From the NCBI RefSeq assembly GCF_020614375.1, contig NZ_CP085327.1, positions 1,352,823-1,416,822 on the forward strand: a DNA stretch of 64,000 nt, given 5' to 3'. Made by a program: the position numbers and the translations under genes. Of this stretch, positions 18,234-26,088 are shown one piece after another (position 1 is the stretch's first letter; each line of letters opens with the position of its first letter). This stretch comes from Haladaptatus salinisoli. Lineage in GTDB: Archaea; Halobacteriota; Halobacteria; Halobacteriales; Haladaptataceae. A model generated the notes under the pieces. That model saw only the letters and a program-made list of their open reading frames with translations, ran no database searches and had not been told where the DNA came from.

Positions 18234-19514
18234 ATGACCAGCGACGCACAGGCCGAGGCCGGAACCGCCGAGGGGCAGGGACCGGTCGAAATCTCGCCGG
18301 AACTCGCCCAGCGACTCGACGAGAAGCGTGAACAGCTGTTCGAGAAGTTCGAGATCCGGGACGAGTTCCCGCAGGCCGTGATGACCGAGGCCGAGAGGCG
18401 AACCGAGGACATCCAACAGGAGATTCAGGACGAGGTCGACGAGCGCGAAGATCTGCGCGACATGACGACGTGGACGACCGACCCCGTCGACGCGCAGGAC
18501 TTCGACGACGCCATCTCCGTCGAGGAGCGCGACGACGAGTACGTCCTCTGGGTTCACATCGCCGACGTGACCCACTACGTCCACCCCGAGTCGAACATGT
18601 GGGAGGAAGCCGTAAAGCGGGGGAACACGGTGTATCTGCCCGCCTACACGATACACATGCTCCCGCCGATGCTGGCCGAGACGGTCTGCTCTCTGGTGCC
18701 GAACGAGGACCGCCTCGCCCACACCGTCGAGATGCACCTGGACAAGGAGAACCTCTCCTACGAGACCATCGACATCTACAAGTCCGTCATCCGGAGCGAC
18801 GAGCGACTCACCTACTCGCAGGCGGAGAACCGCATCGACGACGAGGGCGCGCCGCTCCACGAGGAGTGCAAACTCTCCTTCGAACTCGCCGACCGGATGC
18901 ACGAACAGCGCAAGGAAGACGGCAGCCTCGTCCTCAATCCGCGGCGCGACCGCGCGCACACCATCATCGAGGAGTCGATGCTGAAGGCGAACAAGGCGGT
19001 CACGCACGAACTGATGTGGGGACGGGGCGTCGAAGCGATGTACCGCGTCCATCCGCAACCGACGCCGGACGAGTGGAGCGAGGCACTACAGGAGATACAG
19101 GATTTGGACGGCGTCTCGATTCCGGGGAGCACGTGGGACGACCCGCGGAAGGCGGTCAACGCCACGCTCGAAGAAGCGCCGCCGCGCCAACTCGACAAGA
19201 TTCAGTGGGCCGTGATGAAGGTGATGCCGCGCGCCCGGTACATGAGCGATCCGTTCGGCGGTCATCACGCCCTGAACTTCGAGATTTACGGCCACTTCAC
19301 CAGTCCGATTCGGCGGCTCTCCGACCTCATCAACCACTGGATCGTCTACACGAACGACGTGCCGGAGGACCTCGTTGCGCTCTGCGACCGCGCCAGCGAC
19401 AAGCAGGCGGACGCCGAGGCCTGCGAGCGCGAGTACAAACAGTTCTTGGAGGAAGTCGGCCTCGACCCGAACGCGGTCAACAACCGTGGCGTCGAAGTGG
19501 TCGAGGAGGAGTGA
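18234..19514 (+). CDS. rnr: RNB-domain exoribonuclease (RNase R-like, minimal)
   Basis: 3'-5' exoribonuclease of the RNase II/R family. The protein has 426 residues, so it holds essentially the RNB catalytic domain alone; the cold-shock and S1 RNA-binding domains of bacterial RNase R are absent. The catalytic aspartates lie in TTDPVDAQDFDDAIS (D83, D89, D91, D92). The conserved HFTSPIRRLSDL near the C-terminus is the other family signature. The ATG at 18234 is chosen over 18210. The stop TGA overlaps a GTG of the downstream uracil-DNA glycosylase frame, so the two genes are coupled. Confidence 0.9.
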   Translation: MTSDAQAEAGTAEGQGPVEISPELAQRLDEKREQLFEKFEIRDEFPQAVMTEAERRTEDIQQEIQDEVDEREDLRDMTTWTTDPVDAQDFDDAISVEERDDEYVLWVHIADVTHYVHPESNMWEEAVKRGNTVYLPAYTIHMLPPMLAETVCSLVPNEDRLAHTVEMHLDKENLSYETIDIYKSVIRSDERLTYSQAENRIDDEGAPLHEECKLSFELADRMHEQRKEDGSLVLNPRRDRAHTIIEESMLKANKAVTHELMWGRGVEAMYRVHPQPTPDEWSEALQEIQDLDGVSIPGSTWDDPRKAVNATLEEAPPRQLDKIQWAVMKVMPRARYMSDPFGGHHALNFEIYGHFTSPIRRLSDLINHWIVYTNDVPEDLVALCDRASDKQADAEACEREYKQFLEEVGLDPNAVNNRGVEVVEEE

Positions 19515-19531
19515 AAGCGCTGACCGGGCGA

Positions 19532-20152
19532 ATGCCGGACTTTCCAGATCCCGACTCGCGGAACGTCCTCGAACCGGACTGCTCGCGCTGTCCCGAACTC
19601 GCCGCGTGTCGGAACCGCATCTCGTGGGGGAACGGCCCGTCGAACGCGGACGTGGTGGTCGTCGGCGAAGCGCCCGCCGCAGGGAATCCCGACGCGGAGC
19701 GGTGGCGAGGCGGCAACTGGACGGGGATGGCGTATACGTCCCGCCACTCGGGACGGAAGGTCCGCGCGCTGTTCGACGAACTTGGGTACGACGCTTACTT
19801 CACCAACGCCGTGAAGTGTTTTCCGGAAGGCGACGACGGGACGAACCGGGAACCTCGGCGCGAGGAACTCGACCGGTGTTTCGCCCACTTGCGGACGGAG
19901 ATAGAGGGAGTGCGTCCCGCCGTCGTCGTTTCGACGGGAAAACACGCCACGGAGGCCGTCCTCGACTTCGAGTCGATTCCGCTCGACGGATTTCTCGACC
20001 GGGTGCTCTCGCCCGTCGAGTGCGAGCGACTCGGCGTGACGCTTCTTCCGCTCTTACACCCGTCGTACGAGAACGTCTGGAGGGGACGGCTCGGCTACGA
20101 CCGGGAAGAGTACGTCGCCGCTATCGATGCCGAACTCGCGGCGATCGTGTGA
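19532..20152 (+). CDS. Uracil-DNA glycosylase superfamily protein
   Basis: Removes uracil or a related damaged base from DNA, by family. The protein has 206 residues. GEAPAAGNPDAE (45-56) is the catalytic-loop region of the family 4/5-like enzymes, NAVKCFP (92-98) follows and LLHPSYENV near the C-terminus is the second signature. Cysteines in DCSRCPELAAC (16-26) plus C96 could bind a 4Fe-4S cluster, as in family 4 enzymes. The ATG at 19532 is chosen. A GTG at 19511, overlapping the RNase stop, is an alternative and would add 7 residues. It is in an operon with the RNB ribonuclease. Confidence 0.85.
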   Translation: MPDFPDPDSRNVLEPDCSRCPELAACRNRISWGNGPSNADVVVVGEAPAAGNPDAERWRGGNWTGMAYTSRHSGRKVRALFDELGYDAYFTNAVKCFPEGDDGTNREPRREELDRCFAHLRTEIEGVRPAVVVSTGKHATEAVLDFESIPLDGFLDRVLSPVECERLGVTLLPLLHPSYENVWRGRLGYDREEYVAAIDAELAAIV

Positions 20153-20458
20153 TCACTCGTCCGCGGGTTTCTTCTCCGACGCCCCCGAAGGAGCGGCGGT
20201 GTCGTCGACTACGTACACCCAACCGTCGCTCCGGTACGTGACGCGGTAGCCGCGATAGGTAAAGACCGCTTTACCGTCGCTTCGCGGTTTCCCGTTCGTT
20301 CGCGGGCGAAAGAGCGCGTCGAGCGCGTCCGGGTCGATAACGTCGTACAGCTGCTGCCCGATATCGTCGGGCGACGCCCCCTCGTGCTCTGCAATCGCGT
20401 TGACGACGGCGATACACGGGGATTCGCCGTCTCGCAGACAGTAGGAAGTGCGTTCCAT
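20153..20458 (-). CDS. HalOD1 domain protein
   Basis: Small soluble protein of 101 residues that matches the halobacterial output domain HalOD1: AVVNAIAEHEG, then LYDVIDPDALDALF, then VFTYRGYRVTY-DGWVYV. HalOD1 is usually fused to response-regulator or sensor domains, or found alone, and is thought to be an output domain of signalling systems. The ATG at 20458 is preferred over the longer frame to 20497. A TATA-like 'atatttatcc' lies on the minus strand just upstream. The stop abuts the glycosylase gene on the other strand. Confidence 0.8.
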   Translation of the reverse strand: MERTSYCLRDGESPCIAVVNAIAEHEGASPDDIGQQLYDVIDPDALDALFRPRTNGKPRSDGKAVFTYRGYRVTYRSDGWVYVVDDTAAPSGASEKKPADE

Positions 20459-20571
20459 TACGGTATCGACCCAATGGATTCGACAATTGATAAACATACC
20501 GGATAAATATGGCCGAATCAGACTCTAAACCTAGTATTTTCCGGATTTCGAACGAATTTTTACAAGGGGGG

Positions 20572-21048
20572 TTACTCGTCGGTCGCCTCGTCTCCGAAGT
20601 GGTCGAACGGTTGGACGTGTTCGTCCTTCACCAACATCTCGTTCACCACGTCTAACCCGACATCGTCGAGCGACCGTCCGACGGCGACCACGTCGTTTCG
20701 GTTTCTCGCCACCGCCTCGACGTGGATGTTTTCGACGCCCGCCATGATCTCCTTGACGCTCACCACGCCGTTCGTTTCGAGCACCCGTTCCGCGAGTTCC
20801 TCGCGCTCCGGAATCGGCGCGGTACAGACGAAGAGAACGCGAAGCGGAAAGGCCGCCTCGTGGTAATCGATCTGCGGATGGTACCCTTTGACGATCCCCT
20901 CGTCTTCCAGCCGCTGAAGTCGATTTCCGACCGTGCTGGCGGAGACGCCCACCGCCTCGCCCATCTCGGTCGTCGTCGTGTTGCGAGCGTCGTGCTGAAG
21001 CAGGTGAAGGATGCCGCGGTCAATCTCGTCGAGTGAATTCTGGCTCAT
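20572..21048 (-). CDS. Lrp/AsnC family transcriptional regulator
   Basis: Protein of 158 residues. The N-terminal winged helix-turn-helix covers about residues 8-55 (DEIDRGILHLLQHDARN, then VGVSASTVGNRLQRLEDEGIV). The C-terminal RAM/ligand-sensing domain follows (FPLRVLFVCTAPIPEREELA, VENIHVEAVARNRNDV). Such proteins respond to amino acids or related metabolites, and several haloarchaeal ones are global regulators. No obvious target operon is adjacent, and autoregulation is possible. A 6-bp inverted repeat (CATTAT/ATAATG) sits about 200 bp upstream at 21252-21270, but its link to this protein is uncertain. Confidence 0.92.
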   Translation of the reverse strand: MSQNSLDEIDRGILHLLQHDARNTTTTEMGEAVGVSASTVGNRLQRLEDEGIVKGYHPQIDYHEAAFPLRVLFVCTAPIPEREELAERVLETNGVVSVKEIMAGVENIHVEAVARNRNDVVAVGRSLDDVGLDVVNEMLVKDEHVQPFDHFGDEATDE

Positions 21049-21298
21049 GGCTCTGTATCGAAGCTACGGTTCTCGGTGCGGTTCGTCCGAAAAAGTCGGC
21101 AGTCGTCCGAGACGACAAACTTTCGTGGGAGGCGTGGCCGAAACGCGGCGAGAGGCCAGCTCACCACCAGAGCCTCCGGCGACGTCGAACACTGCCGGGT
21201 CTGTCACACCCGGGCTCCGGGCGTACTTGGTCAAAACACTGCTACCCCCTTCATTATATTCCGAATAATGGAGCCGAGCACGGGTAAAACTGTGTGAA

Positions 21299-21440
21299 AC
21301 GGTGGTCTTTGTCGATCGGGTCGGTTTGGTCGGGTTCGGGCCGTAGGGGGTGCGAGGCGGGTTTTCGGTCGCTGAAACGGTGGTGGTTGGGGAGGTGTAG
21401 CGGTGGGATTCGGGTCGGTGGGGGGGTTCGAAAGGGGACG
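21299..21440 (+). other. G/T-biased tract with two potential quadruplex motifs
   Basis: The plus strand is nearly free of C except in CG steps and carries many G runs. Two clusters of four G runs occur: 21318-21350 (GGG, GGG, GGG, GGGGG) and 21389-21426 (GGGG, GGG, GGG, GGGGGGG), each with one loop of 11-12 nt. The bias is unlike the balanced surrounding DNA. No protein frame explains it. Confidence 0.5.
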
Positions 21441-21466
21441 GCGCACTCCTTCGCCGAGAAATAGAC

Positions 21467-21481
21467 CGCCGGGATTCGAAC
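21467..21481 (-). repeat. Partial copy of tRNA-Ala T-arm (outer scar)
   Basis: This stretch matches tRNA-Ala positions 21666-21680 (T-stem and loop) at 14 of 15 bases, in the same orientation, about 200 bp beyond the tRNA 3' end. It is not a full tRNA. An old att-type duplication is the simplest reading. Confidence 0.5.
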
Positions 21482-21569
21482 GACGCCAAGGCGTTCCTGC
21501 TCGCTTCGCTGCGCGGGCATGCGACTCGTCTAATTAAAATCCCGCTCGTCAATCCTCGCTACGCTCGGA

Positions 21570-21583
21570 TGGACTCGCCGGGA
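21570..21583 (-). repeat. Exact 14-bp copy of the tRNA-Ala 3' end (inner scar)
   Basis: Bases 21570-21583 equal 21660-21673, the discriminator base, acceptor 3' strand and start of the T-stem of tRNA-Ala. The copy is in the same orientation, 90 bp downstream of the gene's 3' end. Integrases that target tRNA genes leave such copies. It also forms the outer arm of a hairpin reaching 21624. Confidence 0.6.
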
Positions 21584-21624
21584 CTGAGCGAACGGCGGTT
21601 CGTTCGCGAAGGTCGGCGAGTCCG
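21571..21624. repeat. Long imperfect hairpin ending in tRNA acceptor sequence
   Basis: The outer arms GGACTCGCC and GGCGAGTCC are perfect inverted repeats, and inner arms GAGCGAAC / GTTCGTTC pair with one mismatch. The structure lies directly downstream of tRNA-Ala, so it could act in termination or be the relic of an integrated element's end. Confidence 0.5.
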
Positions 21625-21659
21625 CTGACTGGAGCGGAGTGAAACGAAGCGGAAGGAAG

Positions 21660-21731
21660 TGGACTCGCCGGGATTTGAACCCGGGGCCTCTTCCTTGCGA
21701 AGGAAGCGATCTGCCACTGATCTACGAGCCC
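21660..21731 (-). tRNA. tRNA-Ala(CGC)
   Basis: A 72-nt cloverleaf. Acceptor stem GGGCTCG/CGAGTCC has one G-U pair, the D-stem is GATC/GATC, the anticodon stem CTTCC/GGAAG has loop TTCGCAA (anticodon CGC), the variable loop is 5 nt, the T-arm CCGGG-TTCAAAT-CCCGG is perfect and the discriminator is A. CCA is not encoded. It reads GCG codons. No intron. Partial copies of its 3' end lie downstream. Confidence 0.95.
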
Positions 21732-21739
21732 TCGGTCTA

Positions 21740-22354
21740 TCATACCGGACGGTCGTTATTTGTAGCTTGTGTTTCGGTGCGGAGGATGCGAAAGCGTCCC
21801 GCGATCAGTCCGACGGCGAAGCCGGTGAAGTGGGCGAGGAGCGCCACGCCGGGGGCGGCGGTCGTCGCGGTCGCGAGGAAGGCGAGGACGAACAGCGCCG
21901 CGAGCTGCGCCCGGCGGGAGAGGCGGAGGCGACCGAGCACCGCGTCGGCGACCGGATTGCCCGCGAGCAGGTAGCCGAACAGGCCGAACACCGCGCCGCT
22001 GGCGCCGAGGACGCCCGGAACGGTCGGCGAGAACAGTCCCGTCACCCAGATCTGCGCCACCCCGGCCAGCATCCCGACCGCCAGGAAGTAGGCGTGGAAT
22101 CGAAGGGTCGTCGTCACGCGCTCGACCAACAGTCCGGCGAACAGCAGGGCGACGGCGTTCGAGACGAGGTGCGGGACGTTGTGGTGGGCGTAGACGCTCA
22201 GCGGGAGCGCCCACGGGTGCACCACCACGGGCGGAGCCAGAACGAACAGGCTCGTCGCGAGGAACGGACTGACGAATCGCAGCGCCGACCGGAGGGCGAA
22301 CACGACGAGGAAGACGGCGAGCGTCTGTATCGTCGGGGAACGCGAGAGTCGCAT
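21740..22354 (-). CDS. Rhomboid family intramembrane serine protease
   Basis: Membrane protease of 204 residues with about six hydrophobic segments. The catalytic serine S119 sits in GASGAVFG (117-124), the catalytic histidine is H175 in LLAHFTGFAVGLIAG, and HLVSN (62-66) is the conserved His/Asn element of helix 2. It should cleave single-pass membrane proteins. The length is that of a minimal six-helix rhomboid. It lies just upstream of tRNA-Ala on the same strand (8-bp gap), with no evident partner gene. Confidence 0.9.
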   Translation of the reverse strand: MRLSRSPTIQTLAVFLVVFALRSALRFVSPFLATSLFVLAPPVVVHPWALPLSVYAHHNVPHLVSNAVALLFAGLLVERVTTTLRFHAYFLAVGMLAGVAQIWVTGLFSPTVPGVLGASGAVFGLFGYLLAGNPVADAVLGRLRLSRRAQLAALFVLAFLATATTAAPGVALLAHFTGFAVGLIAGRFRILRTETQATNNDRPV

Positions 22355-22452
22355 ACTCCCTACTGCTCGCCGGAGCTACAAAAATCGACCCGACGCCGTC
22401 GCTGGTCGGTGCGAGAAAACGGATAGATTAGTGACGGAAGATATCGCCCGTC

Positions 22453-22761
22453 TCAGTCTTCGAGAACGATTTCGATGCTCACGTCGTTCGGAACCTGGAT
22501 GCGCATCAGCTGTCGAAGCGCACGTTCGTCCGCGTCGAGGTCGATGAGGCGCTTGTGGACGCGCATCTCCCAGTGCTCCCACGTCGCGGTGCCCTCTCCG
22601 TCGGGCGACTTGCGGGTGGGAATCTCCAGCGTCTTCGTCGGGAGCGGAATCGGACCGCTCAGGGAGACGCCGGTCTTCTCGGCGATCTCGCGGACGTCGT
22701 CGCAGATGTCGTCTAAGTCGCCGGGGTTGGCTCCTGCGAGTCGGACTCGTGCTTGCTGCAT
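22453..22761 (-). CDS. rps10: 30S ribosomal protein S10
   Basis: Ribosomal protein of 102 residues ([20 protein letters not shown] start; [18 protein letters not shown]; [19 protein letters not shown] core). It is the last gene of the minus-strand translation cluster and starts 3 bp after the EF-1alpha stop, so it is surely cotranscribed with tuf, the usual archaeal arrangement. Confidence 0.97.
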   Translation of the reverse strand: MQQARVRLAGANPGDLDDICDDVREIAEKTGVSLSGPIPLPTKTLEIPTRKSPDGEGTATWEHWEMRVHKRLIDLDADERALRQLMRIQVPNDVSIEIVLED

Positions 22762-22764
22762 CGT

Positions 22765-24030
22765 TTACTTCTCGTTGACTTCGAGGACCTGACCGGCCGC
22801 GACGGTCTGTCCCATGTCGCGAATAGCGAAGGATCCGAGTTCCGGAATCTCGCCCGCCGGCTCGATGCTGAGCGGCTTCTGCGGTCGGACCGTGACCTTC
22901 GCTGCGTCGCCGGACTTGATGAAGTCCGGGTTCTCCTCGGAGACCTCACCGGTGGACGGGTTGATCTTCGCGTCGATGGATTCGATGGTGCAGGCGACCT
23001 GCGCGGTGTGGGCGTGGAAGACCGGCGTGTAACCCGCGGTGATGACGCTCGGGTGCTGCATCACGACGATGCGGGCGGTGAACGTGTCCGCGACCTTCGG
23101 CGGGTCGTCCGCCGGACCGCAGACGTCACCGCGGCGGATGTCGTCCTTACCGATGCCGCGCACGTTGAATCCGACGTTGTCGCCGGGTTCCGCCTTCGGC
23201 ACCTCTTCGTGGTGCATCTCGATGGTCTTGACCTCGCCACCGACGTCGCTCGGCTGGAACGAGACGTTGTCGCCCGTGTTCAGGGTTCCCGTCTCGATAC
23301 GTCCGACCGGCACCGTGCCGATGCCGGAGATGGTGTAGACGTCCTGGATGGGCAGGCGGAGGTCCGCGTCCGTCGGCGGTTCCGGCGCTTCGAGGTTGTT
23401 GAGGGCCTCGAGCAGCGTCGGGCCGTCGTACCACGGCGTGTTGTCCGAGTTCTCGGAGACGTTGTCGCCCTCGAACGCCGAGGTGGGAACGAACGTCGCG
23501 TCGTCGGACTTGAAGTTAACCTGCTTCAGGAGCTTCGAGACCTGCTCTTTCACGTCGTTGTACTTGCCCTCGTCGTAGTCGACGACGTCCATCTTGTTGA
23601 CCGCGATGATGAGCTCGTTGATGCCCAGAGTCTTCGAGAGGAAGACGTGCTCCTGGGTCTGGGGCGCGACACCGTCGTCGGCGGCGACGACGAGCACGGC
23701 GTTGTCGGCCTGCGATGCGCCCGTGATCATGTTCTTCACGAAGTCGCGGTGGCCCGGACAGTCGACGATGGTGAAGTAGTACTCGTCGGTGTCGAACTCC
23801 TGGTGGGCGATGTCGATGGTGACGCCGCGTTCTCGCTCTTCCGCGAGGTTGTCCATCACGTAGGCGAACTCGAAGCCGCCCTTGCCCTTCTCTTCCGCTT
23901 CTTCGCGGTGCTGTTCGATGACGTGCTCGGGTACGCTCCCCGTCTCGAAGAGGAGTCGTCCGACCATCGTGCTCTTCCCGTGGTCGACGTGGCCGATGAC
24001 GGCCAAGTTCTGGTGTGGTTTGTCGCTCAT
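22765..24030 (-). CDS. tuf: Translation elongation factor 1-alpha
   Basis: GTPase that brings aminoacyl-tRNA to the ribosome. The protein has 421 residues, the usual haloarchaeal length. G1 is GHVDHGKST (about 12-20), G3 DCPGHRDF, G4 NKMD, followed by two beta-barrel domains. It contains the typical archaeal start [19 protein letters not shown]. It is followed closely by rps10. A GGTTTTAACC box about 50 nt upstream is the likely promoter. Confidence 0.98.
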   Translation of the reverse strand: MSDKPHQNLAVIGHVDHGKSTMVGRLLFETGSVPEHVIEQHREEAEEKGKGGFEFAYVMDNLAEERERGVTIDIAHQEFDTDEYYFTIVDCPGHRDFVKNMITGASQADNAVLVVAADDGVAPQTQEHVFLSKTLGINELIIAVNKMDVVDYDEGKYNDVKEQVSKLLKQVNFKSDDATFVPTSAFEGDNVSENSDNTPWYDGPTLLEALNNLEAPEPPTDADLRLPIQDVYTISGIGTVPVGRIETGTLNTGDNVSFQPSDVGGEVKTIEMHHEEVPKAEPGDNVGFNVRGIGKDDIRRGDVCGPADDPPKVADTFTARIVVMQHPSVITAGYTPVFHAHTAQVACTIESIDAKINPSTGEVSEENPDFIKSGDAAKVTVRPQKPLSIEPAGEIPELGSFAIRDMGQTVAAGQVLEVNEK

Positions 24031-24078
24031 TGGTATCTCACGCGCAGATGCGCTCTGTCGGATTTATTTGGCAGAAGC

Positions 24079-24088
24079 GGTTAAAACC
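24079..24088 (-). promoter_or_regulatory. TATA-like box of the tuf-rps10 operon
   Basis: GGTTTTAACC (minus strand) is preceded by a GAAA element resembling the BRE. It lies about 50 nt before the tuf ATG, implying a leader of roughly 25 nt, which is longer than most genes in this window. Confidence 0.45.
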
Positions 24089-24173
24089 ATTTCGATACGT
24101 CATGCAGGCTATCTCGCCGCCGTCTGGCGGTTAGTGGGAACACGTGGCACGGTGGTGCGCGACCGGCGGCGGA

Positions 24174-25124
24174 TTACTCCTCGCGCTCCAATCGGGTCGC
24201 GTCCGACAGCACCGCGGTCGCCGTCTCGGGACCGCCCGCGCCGCGCCCGCTGATGTTGAGTCGTCCGGCGTGTTCCGTCTCGAACTGGACGATGTTCCGC
24301 GTGCCGGATACGGCGAGCGTGCCGTGTTCGGGGACGAGGCGCGGGCCGACCCTGACCCCGTCTCGCGCGACTTCGCCGACGAGCCGAATCGTTCGGCCGT
24401 CCTCGGCGGCCAGTTCGAGCGCGCTCCCCGGGAGGTCGCGGATACCGGCGACCTCGGCGTCGGCGAGTGTGTACTCGCCGTCGAAGAGGACGTTGGCGAG
24501 GATGACGCACTTCAGTGCGGCGTCCGTCCCGTCCACGTCGAACGACGGGTCGGCCTCCGCCACGCCGAGGTCCTGTGCCTCCGCGAGCACGTGCTCGTAG
24601 CTCAACCCCTCCGCGGCCATCCGCGAGAGGACGAAGTTCGCGGTGCCGTTCAGCACGCCGCGAACCGCGGTGACGTTCTTCGCTCCGACGTCCGTGATGG
24701 TCGAGAGGACGGGTATCGCGCCGCCCACGGTCGCTTCGAACTGCACGCGACCCTCGCTCTCCCGTTCGAGCGCCCGCAACTCTCCGTAGCGTTCGGCGAC
24801 CGGCCCCTTGTTCGCCAACACGACGTGTCGGTCGGCGCGGAGCGCCTCGCGCGCGTGGTCGAACCCCGGTTGCGCGTCGCCGAGCGTCGTCGGGGTCGCC
24901 TCGACCAGCGCGTCGTACTCGCTTTCGAGCGCGGCGTCCGCGTCGAGCGACCCGACGCGACCCTCGTCGCTCTTGCGGGCGAGGGCGGATTCGATGTCGA
25001 TTCCCGAGGCGTCGACGACCGCGCTTTTCGAATCGGCGAGCGCCGTCACCGTGTGGCCGTACTCGCCGGCGAGTTCGGCGACCGAGCGGCCGACTGCGCC
25101 GGCACCGAGCACCGCGAGCCTCAT
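24174..25124 (-). CDS. hom: Homoserine dehydrogenase
   Basis: Reduces aspartate semialdehyde to homoserine in threonine and methionine synthesis. The protein has 316 residues. The N-terminal Rossmann motif is MRLAVLGAGAVGRS, followed by LVEATPT, VVLANKGPVA and the family signature GVLNGTANFVLSRM with AQDLGVAEADPSFDVDG. The fused C-terminal ACT domain of longer homologues is missing, but a separate ACT-domain protein is encoded immediately upstream with a 4-bp overlap and likely supplies regulation. The ATG at 25124 is set by the Rossmann start. Confidence 0.93.
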   Translation of the reverse strand: MRLAVLGAGAVGRSVAELAGEYGHTVTALADSKSAVVDASGIDIESALARKSDEGRVGSLDADAALESEYDALVEATPTTLGDAQPGFDHAREALRADRHVVLANKGPVAERYGELRALERESEGRVQFEATVGGAIPVLSTITDVGAKNVTAVRGVLNGTANFVLSRMAAEGLSYEHVLAEAQDLGVAEADPSFDVDGTDAALKCVILANVLFDGEYTLADAEVAGIRDLPGSALELAAEDGRTIRLVGEVARDGVRVGPRLVPEHGTLAVSGTRNIVQFETEHAGRLNISGRGAGGPETATAVLSDATRLEREE

Positions 25125-25660
25125 ACGCCGCCCTCCCCGTCGGTCAGCGGTTCGATGACCGTCAGCCCCTTCTCGTCGGCGATGGCGTTCACGGTGTCGA
25201 TTACGTGACCCGTCTCCGCCGAGTCCGTGGCGAGTCGAAGTCGCGCGCTGGACACGTCGCCCGTCCCCTCCGGAGCCGAGAGCGAGACGTCGACGACCGA
25301 CGACCGCGCCTCGGTCGTGATTCGCGAGAGCGTATCGGAGATGTCGGTGTCGATGATGTGGCCGGTGAGGATGACGGTTATCTCCTCGTCGTACCGCTCG
25401 GCTCCGGCGCGGACGACGTTCACGCTCCCCTCGCGGAGCGCGGAGACGATGGCGTCGAATCGGTCGGGGGGACACTCCAGGTCCACCTCGACCGGAATGT
25501 GGCCGCGCGGGGTGAGCGAACCGCGCTCGTGGAAGACGCTGAGCAGGTTTCCACCGGATTCGGCGATGGGTTCGAGGGCGCGGAGCAGTTCACCCGGTTC
25601 GTCGGCCAGTTCCAGCCGAACCGTGTACGCCTGCACCCGTCCGTCGCCGTGGTCGGTCAT
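25121..25660 (-). CDS. ACT-domain regulatory protein
   Basis: Protein of 179 residues with an N-terminal ACT-type fold (YTVRLELADEPGELLRALEPIAESGGNLLSV) and a second ACT-like half (EITVILTGHIIDTDISDTLSRI). The stop overlaps the homoserine dehydrogenase start by 4 bp. By context it is probably the amino-acid-sensing subunit of that enzyme, replacing a fused regulatory domain. The ATG at 25660 is chosen because the frame upstream to 25753 has no family similarity and contains an AT-rich promoter-like part. Confidence 0.85.
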   Translation of the reverse strand: MTDHGDGRVQAYTVRLELADEPGELLRALEPIAESGGNLLSVFHERGSLTPRGHIPVEVDLECPPDRFDAIVSALREGSVNVVRAGAERYDEEITVILTGHIIDTDISDTLSRITTEARSSVVDVSLSAPEGTGDVSSARLRLATDSAETGHVIDTVNAIADEKGLTVIEPLTDGEGGV

Positions 25661-25848
25661 GGTAGCGGGATTCGAGCGCGGGCGACAATAAAGCTTCAGT
25701 CGGTTACAAAATTCTCCGTTCCGGGGGTACAACGCGGCGCAACGGAAGCGCAACGGTCCGCAACGCGAGTTAGCCGGACCTTACACGGGGCGTTAACGAG
25801 CGCGTAGTAATACCGTTGGAGACGGAACCGAGAATCCGGGTGATAGAG

Positions 25849-25992
25849 ATGCGATTCACCGATGCGGTCGGCGCGGGAAGTGACGGTGCGGAAACGAATC
25901 ACGTCTGCGCGTTCTGCCAGACGGCCTTCGACAGCCGAGAGGAGGTCTGTCCGATGTGCGACGCCAGAATCGTCCATCGTGGGGAACGATAA
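25849..25992 (+). CDS. 47-residue zinc-ribbon protein
   Basis: Small frame MRFTDAVGAGSDG then CAFCQTAF and CPMCDARIV, ending HRGER and TAA. Two CxxC knuckles 12 residues apart form a complete zinc ribbon, typical of the tiny CPxCG-type zinc-finger proteins abundant in haloarchaea. It is on the plus strand, in the gap between the ACT protein and EF-2, which are both on the minus strand. An AT-rich 'gtagtaatacc' about 40 nt upstream may be the promoter. The role is unknown. Confidence 0.65.
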   Translation: MRFTDAVGAGSDGAETNHVCAFCQTAFDSREEVCPMCDARIVHRGER

Positions 25993-26088
25993 GTTCGCGG
26001 CGTCCCGTCGGTAGTATCGAAACGGAGCGACTCGTCGAGGTACTTTTAGCGGAAGAAACGAGAAAATCGCAGAGAAGAGCGACGTCGC

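Larger units (their letters stand above)
21049..21659. other. Gene-free region with G/T-biased stretch and tRNA-Ala scars
   Basis: This 611-bp gap has no convincing gene. Its minus-strand frame (21064-21552) is low-complexity and ends in tRNA-derived sequence. Contents in order are an AT-rich CATTAT/ATAATG repeat (21252-21270), a strongly G/T-biased block (about 21299-21440), two partial copies of the tRNA-Ala 3' end (21467-21481 and 21570-21583), an 18-bp motif shared with the tRNA-Phe region (21498-21515) and a long imperfect hairpin (21571-21624). Confidence 0.7.

Noticed and set aside
21064..21552. A 162-residue minus-strand frame near the Lrp gene
   Set aside because: Low-complexity Ser/Pro/Thr/Arg product that runs through the G/T-biased block and a tRNA fragment; no start signal or family.
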